DNA from: Planctomycetota bacterium
Lineage (GTDB): Bacteria > Planctomycetota > UBA8742 > UBA2392
Assembly: GCA_003576915.1 (NCBI GenBank)
Contig: QEVF01000009.1
Span: forward strand, 81,638-125,775
Direction: 5' to 3'
DNA length: 44,138 nt
Part shown: positions 15,245-23,487 of the stretch, in pieces
Numbering within the stretch: position 1 is the first letter of the stretch
How the letters are laid out: each line of letters begins with the position of its first letter
The notes under the pieces: model-generated
What the model was told of the DNA's origin: nothing
Databases searched by the model: none
What the model saw: the letters and a program-made list of their open reading frames with translations, nothing else
Position numbers and translations under genes: made by a program

Positions 15245-16649
15245 GCCAGGCCGCGCCCAGGGCCGCGAGCATGGCCGTCAGGGCCAGCCAGGAGGTCAAC
15301 TCAAGGCTCCGTCGCTGAGTGTTTTCCTCGACGGCCAGGTTGCCGCCGGGCTCAAAAGGCGCGGCCAGGGCCGCCCGCTCACTGGGCAGGCGCAATTCGC
15401 CCACCGGCGCGTAATGGGCCTGCCGGCTGGGGCGCTCTCCCAGCACTACACCGAGCGCGTTATCCAGCAGCAGGGCCGCCGCCGCGGGGTGGGAGTCGGC
15501 AAAGGGGTCCGCGGCAAAGGTCAGCACACGCTGATCCAGGGAGACCGCGACGAGGTCCCCCAAGCGTTGTCCCCCGCGCAGCGCGGAAACCAGGGCCACG
15601 CGCTCCTCCGAAGGCTCCAGCAGCCGCCCGCCGGAGAGCCAGTCCAGCGAGGAGAGGGGCAACTCCTCAAACAGGGCGTGGCCCGCGCGAAAGGAGACCT
15701 CAACCCCCGAGAGGTCCGCTCGCTCCCCTCGCAAAAGTTCCAGGCGCCGCGGGGCCTCGGTGTCCAACCCGAGTTCCGGCCTGGCCGAGCGCTCGAAGCG
15801 GGCGTTGACCAGCAGTGCCTCGAGCAGGGCGCGGTGAACGTCGCTCTTCCACTGTCCGCCGACGGCCAGCCCCCGGCGCGGCGTTTCACGCAGCACCAGG
15901 GGCGCTATGCCCAAGGCCGCAATGCGGACCTCGCTTTCCCTGGCGTCATACTCGCGCACGGCGTTGCCCCCCGAAAAGCGCGCCCCGGCCAGGCTTGCGC
16001 CTTCAACCGACGGCGGAGCCATGCCCGAGGAATGCAGCAGCACCTTGCGGCCCCGCACTTCCAGCCGGTAGGGAACGCCTTGGCGCTGCGCGGTCACGCG
16101 CGGCAGCACCAGGCCCATCGCGCTGGCCGCTGCCACGGGCTCGCACAGCAGCAGCATGCGGGCCTGGGCGCCGGCGCTGCGCTGCTGGAACTGGGCCAGT
16201 TCTTCCTGAATGTCGCCCGGCGCCAGTTCACGCACGACCCCCGGCAGCCGCGGCTCGTGCAGCCGCCCGCCGAAGTAGAACTCAAGCCGCGCCCCGGGCG
16301 CCGCCGCTTCAGCCCGGGCGCCGGCTTCCGCGAGCAGGGGCTCCGTGGCGCTATGGGGCGCCGACAGCCGCTCGATGTAGACGGCGACGACCACTTCGGG
16401 CGCAAACTCCAGAGCCTGCACGGGCCTGGCCGCGCCCACAGCCGCGACCAGCAAAGCGCCCCCCACCAGCCACAGCAGCGTATCCACCCGGGGCTTGCGC
16501 CTGCGCGCCTGGGGCAGCGCGGCCACGCGGCGCCAGATGAAGAGAGTGCCGACGTCCTGGCGTATGGCGCCGCGCTGCAAGAACGCAAGCCAGCCCAGCA
16601 CGCCCAGGGCGGCCAGCAGCAGCAGGGCCAGGGGCTGGAGCAGGCTCAT
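15234..16649 (-). CDS. BatA-like (aerotolerance-type) membrane protein
   Basis: A 471-aa membrane protein. Residues 1-80 form the BatA N-terminal pattern: a first membrane helix (LALLLLAALGVLGWLAFL), a cytosolic arginine-rich segment (WRRVAALPQARRRKPRVDT) and a second helix (LLWLVGGALLVAAVGAARPV). The long central part (80-440) is an extracytoplasmic domain in which a von Willebrand A-like fold may be degenerate, as the MIDAS motif DxSxS is not visible. A last helix ends at the C-terminus (WLALTAMLAALGAAWL). It overlaps the DUF58 gene by ATGA. Such pairs normally sit with MoxR ATPases; none is present here. Confidence 0.78.
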   Translation of the reverse strand: MSLLQPLALLLLAALGVLGWLAFLQRGAIRQDVGTLFIWRRVAALPQARRRKPRVDTLLWLVGGALLVAAVGAARPVQALEFAPEVVVAVYIERLSAPHSATEPLLAEAGARAEAAAPGARLEFYFGGRLHEPRLPGVVRELAPGDIQEELAQFQQRSAGAQARMLLLCEPVAAASAMGLVLPRVTAQRQGVPYRLEVRGRKVLLHSSGMAPPSVEGASLAGARFSGGNAVREYDARESEVRIAALGIAPLVLRETPRRGLAVGGQWKSDVHRALLEALLVNARFERSARPELGLDTEAPRRLELLRGERADLSGVEVSFRAGHALFEELPLSSLDWLSGGRLLEPSEERVALVSALRGGQRLGDLVAVSLDQRVLTFAADPFADSHPAAAALLLDNALGVVLGERPSRQAHYAPVGELRLPSERAALAAPFEPGGNLAVEENTQRRSLELTSWLALTAMLAALGAAWLTR

Positions 16650-17497
16650 GGCGCGGCTCCCGCGGCCAGTGCGCCCGTAAAGAGCGAGCGCAGGTCGCCG
16701 TTGCTCTGCACCAGGGCGTAGGTCCAGCCATGGCGCAGAGCCAGGGCCTCCAACTGCTCGAGGTGCCGTTCCAGCTCGGCGCGGTAGGCCGTCAGGCTTG
16801 ACGCGTCAAGCTCCAGGCGCAGGGTCTCGTCTTCCTCAAGGCCGTGCAGGTCCAGCGTGCCGCGCTGAGGGGGCGCCAGTTCCTGGGGGGCGAGCACCTG
16901 CACCAGGGTGACGGCGCAGCGCCGCCGGGCCAGGGCGGCCAGGGGCTCGATGGCGGCCAGGGGTTCAAGGAAGTCCGAAATCACCCAGAGGTCGGAGGGG
17001 GCGCGGGCCATGGCCGCCGCTGCCAGGATGCCCCTGGCCAGCGTCGAGCCCGCCTGGGGTTGGGCCGCGCGCAGAACATCAAGCCAGCGCGCAAAGCGCG
17101 AGGCGCCCTCCAGCAGCACGCCTCCGCACAGCGATGTGGTGCCGCCCGACTTCAGGGCCAGAAACCCGGCGGCCGCCGCGACCTGCCGCGCGAACCGTTC
17201 CTTGGGCGGGTCTCCCGCGGCCATGGAGCGCGAGTCATCCAGCAGCAGCGTCAGGTGCTCCTTGCGCTCGCGCTCGAACTCGCGCACAAACAGCCGGCCC
17301 AGGCGGCCATAGGCATTCCAGTCCAGGCGGCGCACGTCGTCGCCCAGCGTGTAGGGCCGGTGGCCGCGGAACTCCGTCTGGCCCGCGCTGCGCCCGCTGC
17401 GCGTCAGGCCCTCGCCCGTGCTGCCGCGCAGGCGCAGCACGGCTTCGTGCAGGGCCTCCAGCTCGCGCAAGAACGTGGCGTCGAAGAGTGCCGTCAT
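16646..17497 (-). CDS. DUF58-domain protein
   Basis: A 283-aa protein of the DUF58 family (relatives of von Willebrand A domains found beside MoxR AAA ATPases). The diagnostic N-terminal segments are present: GRSAGQTEFRGHRPYTLGDD, VRRLDWNAYGRLGRLFVREF and the MIDAS-like LLLDDSRSM. I start at the ATG at 17497 (MTALFDATFL); a TTG at 17536 would add 13 unsupported residues. It is cytosolic and coupled by ATGA to the BatA-like protein. The likely role is a metal-dependent scaffold in envelope or protein-complex maturation, inferred from family context. Confidence 0.88.
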   Translation of the reverse strand: MTALFDATFLRELEALHEAVLRLRGSTGEGLTRSGRSAGQTEFRGHRPYTLGDDVRRLDWNAYGRLGRLFVREFERERKEHLTLLLDDSRSMAAGDPPKERFARQVAAAAGFLALKSGGTTSLCGGVLLEGASRFARWLDVLRAAQPQAGSTLARGILAAAAMARAPSDLWVISDFLEPLAAIEPLAALARRRCAVTLVQVLAPQELAPPQRGTLDLHGLEEDETLRLELDASSLTAYRAELERHLEQLEALALRHGWTYALVQSNGDLRSLFTGALAAGAAP

Positions 17498-17537
17498 CGA
17501 GTAAAAGTCCCGCGGCGCAGGCCTTTCTGCCCGCAAA

Positions 17538-19199
17538 TCAGCGCTTGCGGTCCTGCCTCCAGATCTCCCAGGTCAGGGCCACGCCGCCCCCCGCGGCCAT
17601 CAAGAACAGCAGGACCGCCAGACCCGGATAGCCGAAGATCGTGAACTCCGTGCGGATGTTCATGAGCATGGCCGCGCCGATGATCAAAGCGGCGATCACC
17701 AGGCCCTGGGTGACGCGGTTGGCCACCTTCTGCATGCCCTCCATCAGGCGCTGCTCGTCAATGCTGCGGACCTTCAGCTCGAAGCGGTTGTTGGACACGC
17801 GATCCAGAATCTTGTTCACGCGGCTTGGCAGCGTCTGGATGAACTCGTTGACCTCCAGCGCCCGCGCGAAGCTGTTGGCCCCGCTGACGCTGCGCTTGAG
17901 CTGGGCCAGCAGCAGGCGCGTGGCGCCGCTGCGGATGCTGGCATAGGGGTCAAACTGGGGCGCCAGTGCGCGCCCGATCTGGTCCAGGTTCATCAAGGTC
18001 TTGCCCAGAATCGTCAGTTCGCGCGGCACGCGCAGGCCGGCGTCTCCCGCCTCCTGCGCGACGCGCAGGACCACGGTGCCGATGTCAGCCTCCTGCACGC
18101 TGCCGCCCGCGTGCTGGACCGACACAAGGTCGCAGACGGCGCGGCGCAGTTTGCCCTCATTGAAACTGTCCTTGGGCTGGCCGATGCGCTCGGCCAGGTC
18201 GGCGGCCTCCTCGCCCCGTCCTTCGCCCACGGCCAGCAGCAGGCGCAGCAGCAGCTCGCGCATGGGCGGGGCCAGGCGCCCCACCATGCCAAGGTCCAGC
18301 AGCGCCACCTTGCCCTGCGGCGTGAGCAGCACGTTGCCGGGGTGCGGGTCGGCGTGGAAGAAGCCATCGAGGCAGATCTGCTGGATGTAGGCCTGGAGCA
18401 GCTCCTCGGCCAGGGCCGCGCCGCCCGCAGCCTCAAGCTCTTCGCGGCTTGCCGCGGTAATCTTCCGGCCCTCGATGAACTCCATGGTCAGCACACGGGA
18501 GGTACAGAGATCATCGATGGGCGCCGGCACCACAATGCGCGGATAGTCGCGCAGGTTGGCCGCCAGCAGGCGCAGGTTCTGGGCCTCTTCCTCATAATCC
18601 AGCTCGCGCATGAGTGAACGGCGCAGGTCCTCCACGATGCGCCGGACCTCATAGCGCCGCGCGATCTCCGTCAGCGCCTCAAGCACCCCTGCAACCTCCG
18701 CCAGCACCTCGAGGTCTTCGGCCAGCCGCGCCTTGATGTTGGGCCGCTGGATCTTCACGGCCACGACGCGGCCGTCGGCGAGCGTGGCCTTGTGCACCTG
18801 GCCCAGGGAGGCCGCGGCCAGGGGCTTGGGTTCGAAGGTGAGGTAGGCCTGGGACACGCGCTGGCCGAACTCCTCGAAGATGGTGCGCTCGACCTCCTCG
18901 TAGGCAAAGGGCCCGACCTTGTCCTGCAGGTCGGCCAGGGCGTCGAGGTAGCGCAGGGGCACGATGTCGGCCCGCGTGGAAAGCGTCTGGCCCAGCTTGA
19001 CGAAGGTGGGCCCCATGCGCTCGAGGTCTTCGGCCAGTTCGCGCGGCTCGGGGTGGGCCTTGCGCGTGAGGATGTTGCCCTCGCCCAGGATGGACTCGAG
19101 GCCCGAGGCATGGACGGCCTCGGATAGCCCGAACTTGGCCAGCAGCTGCGCGATTTCGCGGTAGCGCTTGAGATGTTGGGGCTTGAACGAGAGCTTCAA
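17538..19199 (-). CDS. UbiB/ABC1/ADCK atypical kinase-like protein
   Basis: About 553 aa. The family signature KxGQ is present (FVKLGQTLSTRADIVP), as are the Ala-rich nucleotide loop (LAAASLGQVHKA), the VAIK-like lysine in VVAVKIQRP, the catalytic DGFFHADPHPGN block and the metal-binding LLDLGMVG. Two membrane helices end the protein (VIAALIIGAAMLMN and LAVLLFLMAAGGGVALTW). UbiB proteins support quinone biosynthesis or lipid handling through ATPase activity. No ATG exists near the N-terminus; the best start is the TTG at 19199 (TTG AAG CTC), with the next possibility a TTG at 19217. The start lies inside a duplicated segment created by an 89-bp insertion, and an upstream 39-codon ORF stops on it (TTGA). 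Confidence 0.88.
   Translation of the reverse strand: MKLSFKPQHLKRYREIAQLLAKFGLSEAVHASGLESILGEGNILTRKAHPEPRELAEDLERMGPTFVKLGQTLSTRADIVPLRYLDALADLQDKVGPFAYEEVERTIFEEFGQRVSQAYLTFEPKPLAAASLGQVHKATLADGRVVAVKIQRPNIKARLAEDLEVLAEVAGVLEALTEIARRYEVRRIVEDLRRSLMRELDYEEEAQNLRLLAANLRDYPRIVVPAPIDDLCTSRVLTMEFIEGRKITAASREELEAAGGAALAEELLQAYIQQICLDGFFHADPHPGNVLLTPQGKVALLDLGMVGRLAPPMRELLLRLLLAVGEGRGEEAADLAERIGQPKDSFNEGKLRRAVCDLVSVQHAGGSVQEADIGTVVLRVAQEAGDAGLRVPRELTILGKTLMNLDQIGRALAPQFDPYASIRSGATRLLLAQLKRSVSGANSFARALEVNEFIQTLPSRVNKILDRVSNNRFELKVRSIDEQRLMEGMQKVANRVTQGLVIAALIIGAAMLMNIRTEFTIFGYPGLAVLLFLMAAGGGVALTWEIWRQDRKR
19172..19198. repeat. 27-bp direct repeat, copy within the UbiB-like gene
   Basis: It matches 19288-19314 at 26 of 27 positions, in the same orientation. 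It encodes KLSFKPQH of the UbiB-like protein. Confidence 0.85.
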
Positions 19200-19315
19200 G
19201 ACGGCTTTCTCCCGCAAGGACGAGCCGCTCCGCTTACGCTCGCTGCGCTCGCTGCTTCGCTTTCTCGCCGGTCCACCGGACCGGCTCGATGTTGCGGCTT
19301 GAACGAGAGCTTCAT
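19198..19315 (-). CDS. 39-codon upstream ORF ending on the UbiB-like start codon
   Basis: It starts at the ATG at 19315 and reads MKLSFKPQH, identical to the intended N-terminus of the UbiB-like protein, then continues in another frame through the insertion and ends at a TGA that overlaps the TTG start at 19199 (TTGA). The -10-like box TAGAAC (19322-19327) sits 6 nt before the ATG, as in other leaderless starts here. It may be the ancestral UbiB start now cut off by the insertion, and could couple translation to the downstream TTG. That it is translated is inference. Confidence 0.4.
19199..19287. mobile_element. 89-bp insertion between duplicated ends, with internal hairpins
   Basis: The segment between the two 27-bp repeats contains CGAGCCG (19221-19227) and its complement CGGCTCG (19282-19288), a perfect 7-bp hairpin CCGGTCC (19268-19274), ACC loop, GGACCGG (19278-19284), and a CGCTCGCTG-rich stretch between them. 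The flanking direct repeats look like a target-site duplication or a replication-slippage product. No transposase is encoded, so it would be a small non-autonomous element if mobile. The nature is inferred from structure only. Confidence 0.5.
19288..19314. repeat. 27-bp direct repeat, upstream copy carrying the ATG start
   Basis: It differs at one position from 19172-19198. On the minus strand it follows the first base of the ATG at 19315 and reads KLSFKPQH after the Met. Confidence 0.85.
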
Positions 19316-19408
19316 GGCGCTGTTCTATCGGATCGGCGCTTTTTGCGCCAGCGCCGTAAGGCCGGCCGGGCTTCAGCCACTAAGTCTTGCCATTCACGGA
19401 GACATGCC

Positions 19409-20656
19409 ATGCGCAAAACCCTGGTTCTGGCGCTGTTTAGCCTGCTGGCGCTGGCCTCGCTCCTCGCAACGGGCCAGAACGCCCGGGCCGACGCCCGGCT
19501 GCAGTGGTTTGACAAGCTCGAAGACGGCATCGCCGAGGCCAAGAAGACCGGCAAGCCCATCTTCCTTGAGCTGCGGTGAGATACGTGAGGCGACTGCAAG
19601 TCGTTCGACCAACAGGTTGTTGGCGCCACGGGAAAACTCAACGAACTGATGCAGAACTACGTGCTCGTGCGGCTGGAGCGCATCGAGACGCTGGACATCG
19701 GCCACTACGACTTTGACCCCCAGGTCACGGTCTTCTTCTTCATCCTCAACGCCGAAGAGCAGATCTACCTGCGTTACGGCGGCCGCGACGACACCAGCGC
19801 CGACTCCCACCAGAACATCCCCTCCCTCGAACTCGCCCTGAGCCGCGGCCTCGATCAGCACAAGCTCTGGCAGGACAAGAAGCTGCCCGCGCCAAAGCGC
19901 GAGGCCCCGCGCTTCGTGAAGGACTACCCGGAAATCGCCTCGGGCCCGCTCAAGAACGGCAACTGCGTACACTGCCACGCCATTGGCTCGGCCCAGACAG
20001 CGGAACTGATGAAGGCCGGCAAGTTCGACAAGAAAGTGGACCCCTGGGTCTACCCCGACATCCGCAAACTTGGCATCACGCTGGACGCCGAGAAGGGCAC
20101 GGTAGTCAAGGAAGTGGCAGGGGCGGCCAAAAAGGCCGGTTTCCAGCCGGGCGATGAAATCACCCACCTCGCCGGCAAGCCCGTGCTGACGTTCGCCGAC
20201 CTGCAATACCAGCTCAACAAAGTGCCCCACAGCGCGGCCAGAGTCGAGTTCAAGGTAAAGCGGGGCGAGGCCGCCCAGACCCTCAAGCTCTCGCCCGAGA
20301 AGCACTGGCGCGTGACACAGATTGAGCGGCGCGGCAGTGCCCAGCGCATGGAGCCCTTCCCCGAGTTCTGGGCCAAACCCCTAAGCGAGGCCGAGAAGAA
20401 GAAGGCCGGCCTCAAGCCCGGGGGATTCGCCGCCGAGGTCACCAAGTTCTGGGTCAAGACCAACGCCCAGGCCGCCGGCCTGCAGGTGGGAGACATCGTG
20501 TTCGCCGTGGACGGCGTTGAGGAAGACGAGCTGACCGACTCCGTAACCCTGCACATCAAGCTGAACAAGAAGGCGGGCGACACCGTGAAGCTGGGCATCC
20601 TGCGCAAGGGCAACCTGCAGGAACTGAGCTTCAAGCTCAAGGCGCGCCCCTGGTAG
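19409..20656 (+). CDS. Predicted double-selenocysteine thioredoxin-like / haem / PDZ exported protein (two in-frame UGA)
   Basis: A 415-aa protein if TGA at 19577 and 19586 are read as selenocysteine (residues 57 and 60). The frame is open apart from these two codons. Order of parts: signal peptide (1-27, MRKTLVLALFSLLALASLLA); thioredoxin-like region (28-160) with beta strand GKPIFLELR leading to U57-D-T-U60-G-D-C63-KSFD, where a CxxC-type redox motif is expected; the rest of the fold (YVLVRLERIETLD, VTVFFFILNAEEQ); a covalent haem motif CVHCH (186-190); and two PDZ domains (about 205-300 and 320-415, with GFQPGDEITHLAG and AGLQVGDIVFAVDG). The start ATG has GGAG 7 nt upstream. A SECIS-like hairpin follows the UGAs (19606-19625). 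The alternative is a pseudogene with two nonsense mutations, which the UxxU placement argues against. It is probably a periplasmic thiol/selenol redox protein; the selenocysteine reading is inference. Confidence 0.8.
19606..19625 (+). promoter_or_regulatory. Candidate bacterial SECIS hairpin
   Basis: Upper stem CCAAC (19609-19613) pairs with GUUGG (19619-19623); the loop AGGUU (19614-19618) contains the G-U pair typical of bacterial SECIS loops, similar to the AGGUCU loop of E. coli fdhF. A bulged A (19608) separates two further pairs below (C19606-G19625, G19607-C19624), recalling the bulged nucleotide on the 5' arm of fdhF. The loop begins 25 nt after the second UGA and 34 nt after the first, so one hairpin could serve both. 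It was drawn by eye; no folding program was run. Confidence 0.6.
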
Positions 20657-20758
20657 GCGGCGCCGGCCACGGGCCCGCCCCGTGAAATTGCAATGCTTGA
20701 ATCCTGAACCATCAGAGGCTGGGCGGCATTACACTGCTCTCACGGATTCAGGTGCGCC

Positions 20759-22552
20759 ATGAACACCCGCGCTACGCTGGCGTTGGCCTTGGTGGTGGGC
20801 TCTGTGCTGTGTGCCGTCTGCGCTCTTGACGCGTCAACGGCTCACGCCCAGGCTGCCCCCGCCTCGCTTGACATCGCAAAACTGGTGGACGGCCACCTCG
20901 AAGAGGCCTGGCGCCGCGACGCCATCTCCCCCGCCCCCCAAAGCTCCGACAGCGAGTTCTTGCGCCGCGTCTACCTTGATGTCGTGGGCGAGCCCCCCAC
21001 CCGCGCCCAGGCAGGCGCCTTCCTGGCCGACGCCGCGCCCAACAAGCGCGCGAGGCTCATTGACCGCCTGCTCGAAGACCCCCGCTTCGGCGAACACCTG
21101 GCCGACCGCTGGACGGCCATCCTCGCGCGGCGCGGCGGCGACGAAGCCCAGACCGGCGGGCGCGACCTGCTGGCCGTCTGGCTGGCGGCCCAGTTCAACG
21201 CCAATACGGGCTTTGCCCGCATCATGGAGCAGCTGATCACCGCCACGGGCCCCATCTCGGAAAACCCGGCCGCCGCCTACTACGTGCTCATGGGCCAGCC
21301 GCGCCCGGCCACGGCCGACATGGCGGGCCAGACGCTCAAGCACTTTGCCGGCATCCAGATTCAATGCGCCCAGTGCCACGACCACCCCTACCAGCCGGCC
21401 TGGACGCAGGAGACCTTCGGCGGCATTGCGGGCTTCTTCAACGCCCTGGACATCCGCTATGACTTCACGGTCCAGCCGTTGAATCCGACGATCTCCGACC
21501 AGCCCCTGCCCGCGCCCAAGCTGCTCGAAGCCTACCTCAAGAACCGCGCCCTGGACGCCGAGGCCCGCAACCGCGCCGAGGAAATGCTGCGCTACCGCCA
21601 GCCCCGCCTGCCCGGCGACAGGCCCGTCAAGACCCAGGCCGTGGAGTTCTACCGGCCCATGCTTTACCGCTGGCTGGTGGCACCTGAAAACCGCACGGCG
21701 CGCCAGTATCTGGCCAACCGCTTCTGGAGCTTCCTGTTCGGCACGGCGTTTGTCTCGCCCGTCGATGATTTCAACGCCTTCAACAAGCCCGCCCACCCGG
21801 CCTTGCTCGAGGCTCTGGCCGATGCCTTTGCCGCGCGGGGCTATGACGTCAAGGCCTTCTATCGCGGCCTGCTGAACTCCCGCGCCTACCAGCTTTCCAG
21901 CGCGGGCCGGCCCGCCAACGCCCAGCCCTGGCACTTTGCGTCCTACCCTGTGCGCCAGTTGACGCCCGAGCAGTTCTTCGCCTCCTTCTTCGTGCTCGCC
22001 CCCGGCGATGCCTTCGTGCGCAGTTTCGAGCGCCAGACGCAGGGGCCCCTGGCCCGCCTGCGCCAGTACGCTGATTTCATCGAACAGCAGCGCAAGCAGA
22101 ACCCCGACGGCAACTACCCGCGCTTTGACCGCGAGCTGCTGGCGCGCTACGAGAAGCTGCTGGCACCCATGGGTCCCCGCTGGCAGATCCGCCGCGCCCT
22201 GGCCCAGCGCTACACCACGCGCACCATGGACGACGAGCAGACCGAGAGCGAATCCTTCAGCCTTTCCATCGACCAGGCCCTCGAAGTCATGAACGGAGAC
22301 GTCACAAGACGCCTGGGCGGCTCGCTCAACGGCACGCTGCTGTTCGAGATTCTGCGCGACGAGAAGGAAGACTCCGCGCGCCTCGACCAGCTCTGGCTTG
22401 CGGTCTTGACACGTCAACCCTCCGACCGCGAGCGCCGCCTGGCGCTGGACTTCCTGGCCCGGGAACGCCAGGAAGGCCGCCGCGACCCCGCGCTTTACGA
22501 AGACCTGTTCTTCGCCCTGGTCAGCACCACCGAGTTCGCCACCAACAAGTGA
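20759..22552 (+). CDS. DUF1549/DUF1553-family exported protein with haem-like CxxCH motif
   Basis: A 597-aa secreted protein with a signal peptide (about 1-30). The DUF1549-like half (about 36-235) carries FLRRVYLDVVGEPPTRAQA and IDRLLEDPRFGEHLADRWTA. IQCAQCHDHPYQ gives a CAQCH motif (Cys203, Cys206, His207), which could bind a c-type haem or another metal. The DUF1553-like half (about 290-597) includes FYRPMLYRWLVAPENRTARQ, NRFWSFLFGTAFVSPVDDFN and YDVKAFYRGLLNSRAYQLS. These proteins are abundant in Planctomycetota, often beside DUF1501 proteins; no DUF1501 gene is seen here. The biochemical role is unknown. A hairpin terminator follows at 22552-22580. Confidence 0.9.
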   Translation: MNTRATLALALVVGSVLCAVCALDASTAHAQAAPASLDIAKLVDGHLEEAWRRDAISPAPQSSDSEFLRRVYLDVVGEPPTRAQAGAFLADAAPNKRARLIDRLLEDPRFGEHLADRWTAILARRGGDEAQTGGRDLLAVWLAAQFNANTGFARIMEQLITATGPISENPAAAYYVLMGQPRPATADMAGQTLKHFAGIQIQCAQCHDHPYQPAWTQETFGGIAGFFNALDIRYDFTVQPLNPTISDQPLPAPKLLEAYLKNRALDAEARNRAEEMLRYRQPRLPGDRPVKTQAVEFYRPMLYRWLVAPENRTARQYLANRFWSFLFGTAFVSPVDDFNAFNKPAHPALLEALADAFAARGYDVKAFYRGLLNSRAYQLSSAGRPANAQPWHFASYPVRQLTPEQFFASFFVLAPGDAFVRSFERQTQGPLARLRQYADFIEQQRKQNPDGNYPRFDRELLARYEKLLAPMGPRWQIRRALAQRYTTRTMDDEQTESESFSLSIDQALEVMNGDVTRRLGGSLNGTLLFEILRDEKEDSARLDQLWLAVLTRQPSDRERRLALDFLARERQEGRRDPALYEDLFFALVSTTEFATNK

Positions 22553-22580
22553 GCGGGGGCGCCCGCAGGCGCCCCCCGCT
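22552..22580. terminator. GC-rich hairpin between convergent genes
   Basis: AGCGGGGGCGCC (22552-22563) pairs with GGCGCCCCCCGCT (22568-22580) around a CGCA loop, with one extra C as a bulge. The arm begins inside the TGA of the DUF1549 gene and the convergent gene stops at 22600. It probably acts in both directions, though neither side has a long T tract. Confidence 0.5.
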
Positions 22581-22599
22581 GTCGCCGGTCATTGCGCCG

Positions 22600-23487
22600 T
22601 TACTTCATCAGCTCCAGCGCGCGCCGCACTTCCGCCTGCTGCGGCGCCGTGCCCCGCACCAGCAGGCGGTTCTTGCCCGGCACCACTCCGATATCAACGC
22701 CGTCCTGACCGCGATGCGGGGCCGCCGCCGACGGCTTGAGCAGGGCACGCAGCGCGGCCGCCACCTCGTCGGCCTTCTGGCCTTCGGGCAGGTCGTAGGA
22801 TTCCAGGGAACGCTCGGACGACGGCGGAACATCCAGCGCCTCGCACAGCCGCGCCAGTTGCCGCACGCGCTCGGCTCGATCCGTGATGGCCACGGCGTTG
22901 GTGCCGGAGACGGGATTCATGATTCCGCCTTGACGCGTCAACAGGTTTTGCAGTGCGGCGCGCAGGGCATTGGCCTCGGCGTGGCGCAGCGCGGCATACC
23001 AGGTCACCCACTCGCCTGCATGGGCCTTCTGAAGTTCGGCGCGGTCAACCACGGCCGCGCTGGAGCAGGCCTCGGACATCGGCACCACCTGGGGACGGCC
23101 GGCAGAAAGCCCGACCAGCGCAAAGCGGGCCTGGGCCAGCATGTCGGCCACGAACTCGGTCAGGCGCGGGCCGCTGAAGGTCACGCCTGCGTCGGGAGCG
23201 AAGTAGCTGACGTTGTACTTGAGCTGCTGGGGCACGACGGCCAGCGGCTGGCCCGTGGCCTGCACCCACAGGCGAAGCAGTTCGTCGAGGGACACTTCAA
23301 CGGCGCCGCGCAGCCTCCAGGCGGGCTTGCCTTCGACCTCCGTGACAAGAAAGGGCACCTGCTCCTCAAGCTGCACGCGCTTGGCGACCTGGACGCTTTC
23401 GGCCGTGACGCGGGGCAGCTTGACCTCGGGCGCGGCCTGGGCCGCCAGGGGCGCGCAGAACAGAACACAGAGCGCAAATCGGAACAT
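22600..23487 (-). CDS. Exported secretin-N-domain-like protein 1
   Basis: A 295-aa secreted protein with a clear signal peptide (MFRFALCVLFCAPLAAQA). Its modules resemble the N0/N1 domains of secretins (GspD/PilQ): VSLDELLRLWVQATGQPLAV, a segment around RHAEANALRAALQNLLT followed by NAVAITDRAERVRQLARLCEALD, and a final YDLPEGQKADEVAAALRALL...VVPGKNRLLVRGTAPQQAEV unit. No secretin barrel domain is present. GGAGGAG precedes the ATG. The two upstream genes (23796-24821 and 24830-25879) share this plan, including the closing helix ending in ELMK or DLLK. It is probably a periplasmic or surface component of an export or pilus-like machine; function unknown. Confidence 0.75.
   Translation of the reverse strand: MFRFALCVLFCAPLAAQAAPEVKLPRVTAESVQVAKRVQLEEQVPFLVTEVEGKPAWRLRGAVEVSLDELLRLWVQATGQPLAVVPQQLKYNVSYFAPDAGVTFSGPRLTEFVADMLAQARFALVGLSAGRPQVVPMSEACSSAAVVDRAELQKAHAGEWVTWYAALRHAEANALRAALQNLLTRQGGIMNPVSGTNAVAITDRAERVRQLARLCEALDVPPSSERSLESYDLPEGQKADEVAAALRALLKPSAAAPHRGQDGVDIGVVPGKNRLLVRGTAPQQAEVRRALELMK

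Noticed and set aside
16646..19199. MoxR-type AAA ATPase expected with DUF58 and BatA-like genes
   Set aside because: None of the frames around this cluster shows Walker motifs; the upstream gene is UbiB-like instead.
19221..19288. CRISPR or satellite array in the CGCTCGCTG-rich stretch
   Set aside because: Repeats are a few bases long and irregular, with no spacers; it is part of the 89-bp insertion.
19289..19579. A 96-codon ORF with an extended N-terminus before the selenoprotein start
   Set aside because: The first 40 codons run through the insertion repeat and intergenic DNA. The ATG at 19409 opens a signal peptide and has a GGAG site, and the ORF end at 19579 is the first in-frame UGA rather than a true stop.
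19649..20656. A separate gene starting at ATG 19649
   Set aside because: It is in frame with 19409 and lacks the start of its thioredoxin-like fold and any signal peptide, although it carries a haem motif that needs export. A single gene with two recoded UGAs explains both halves.
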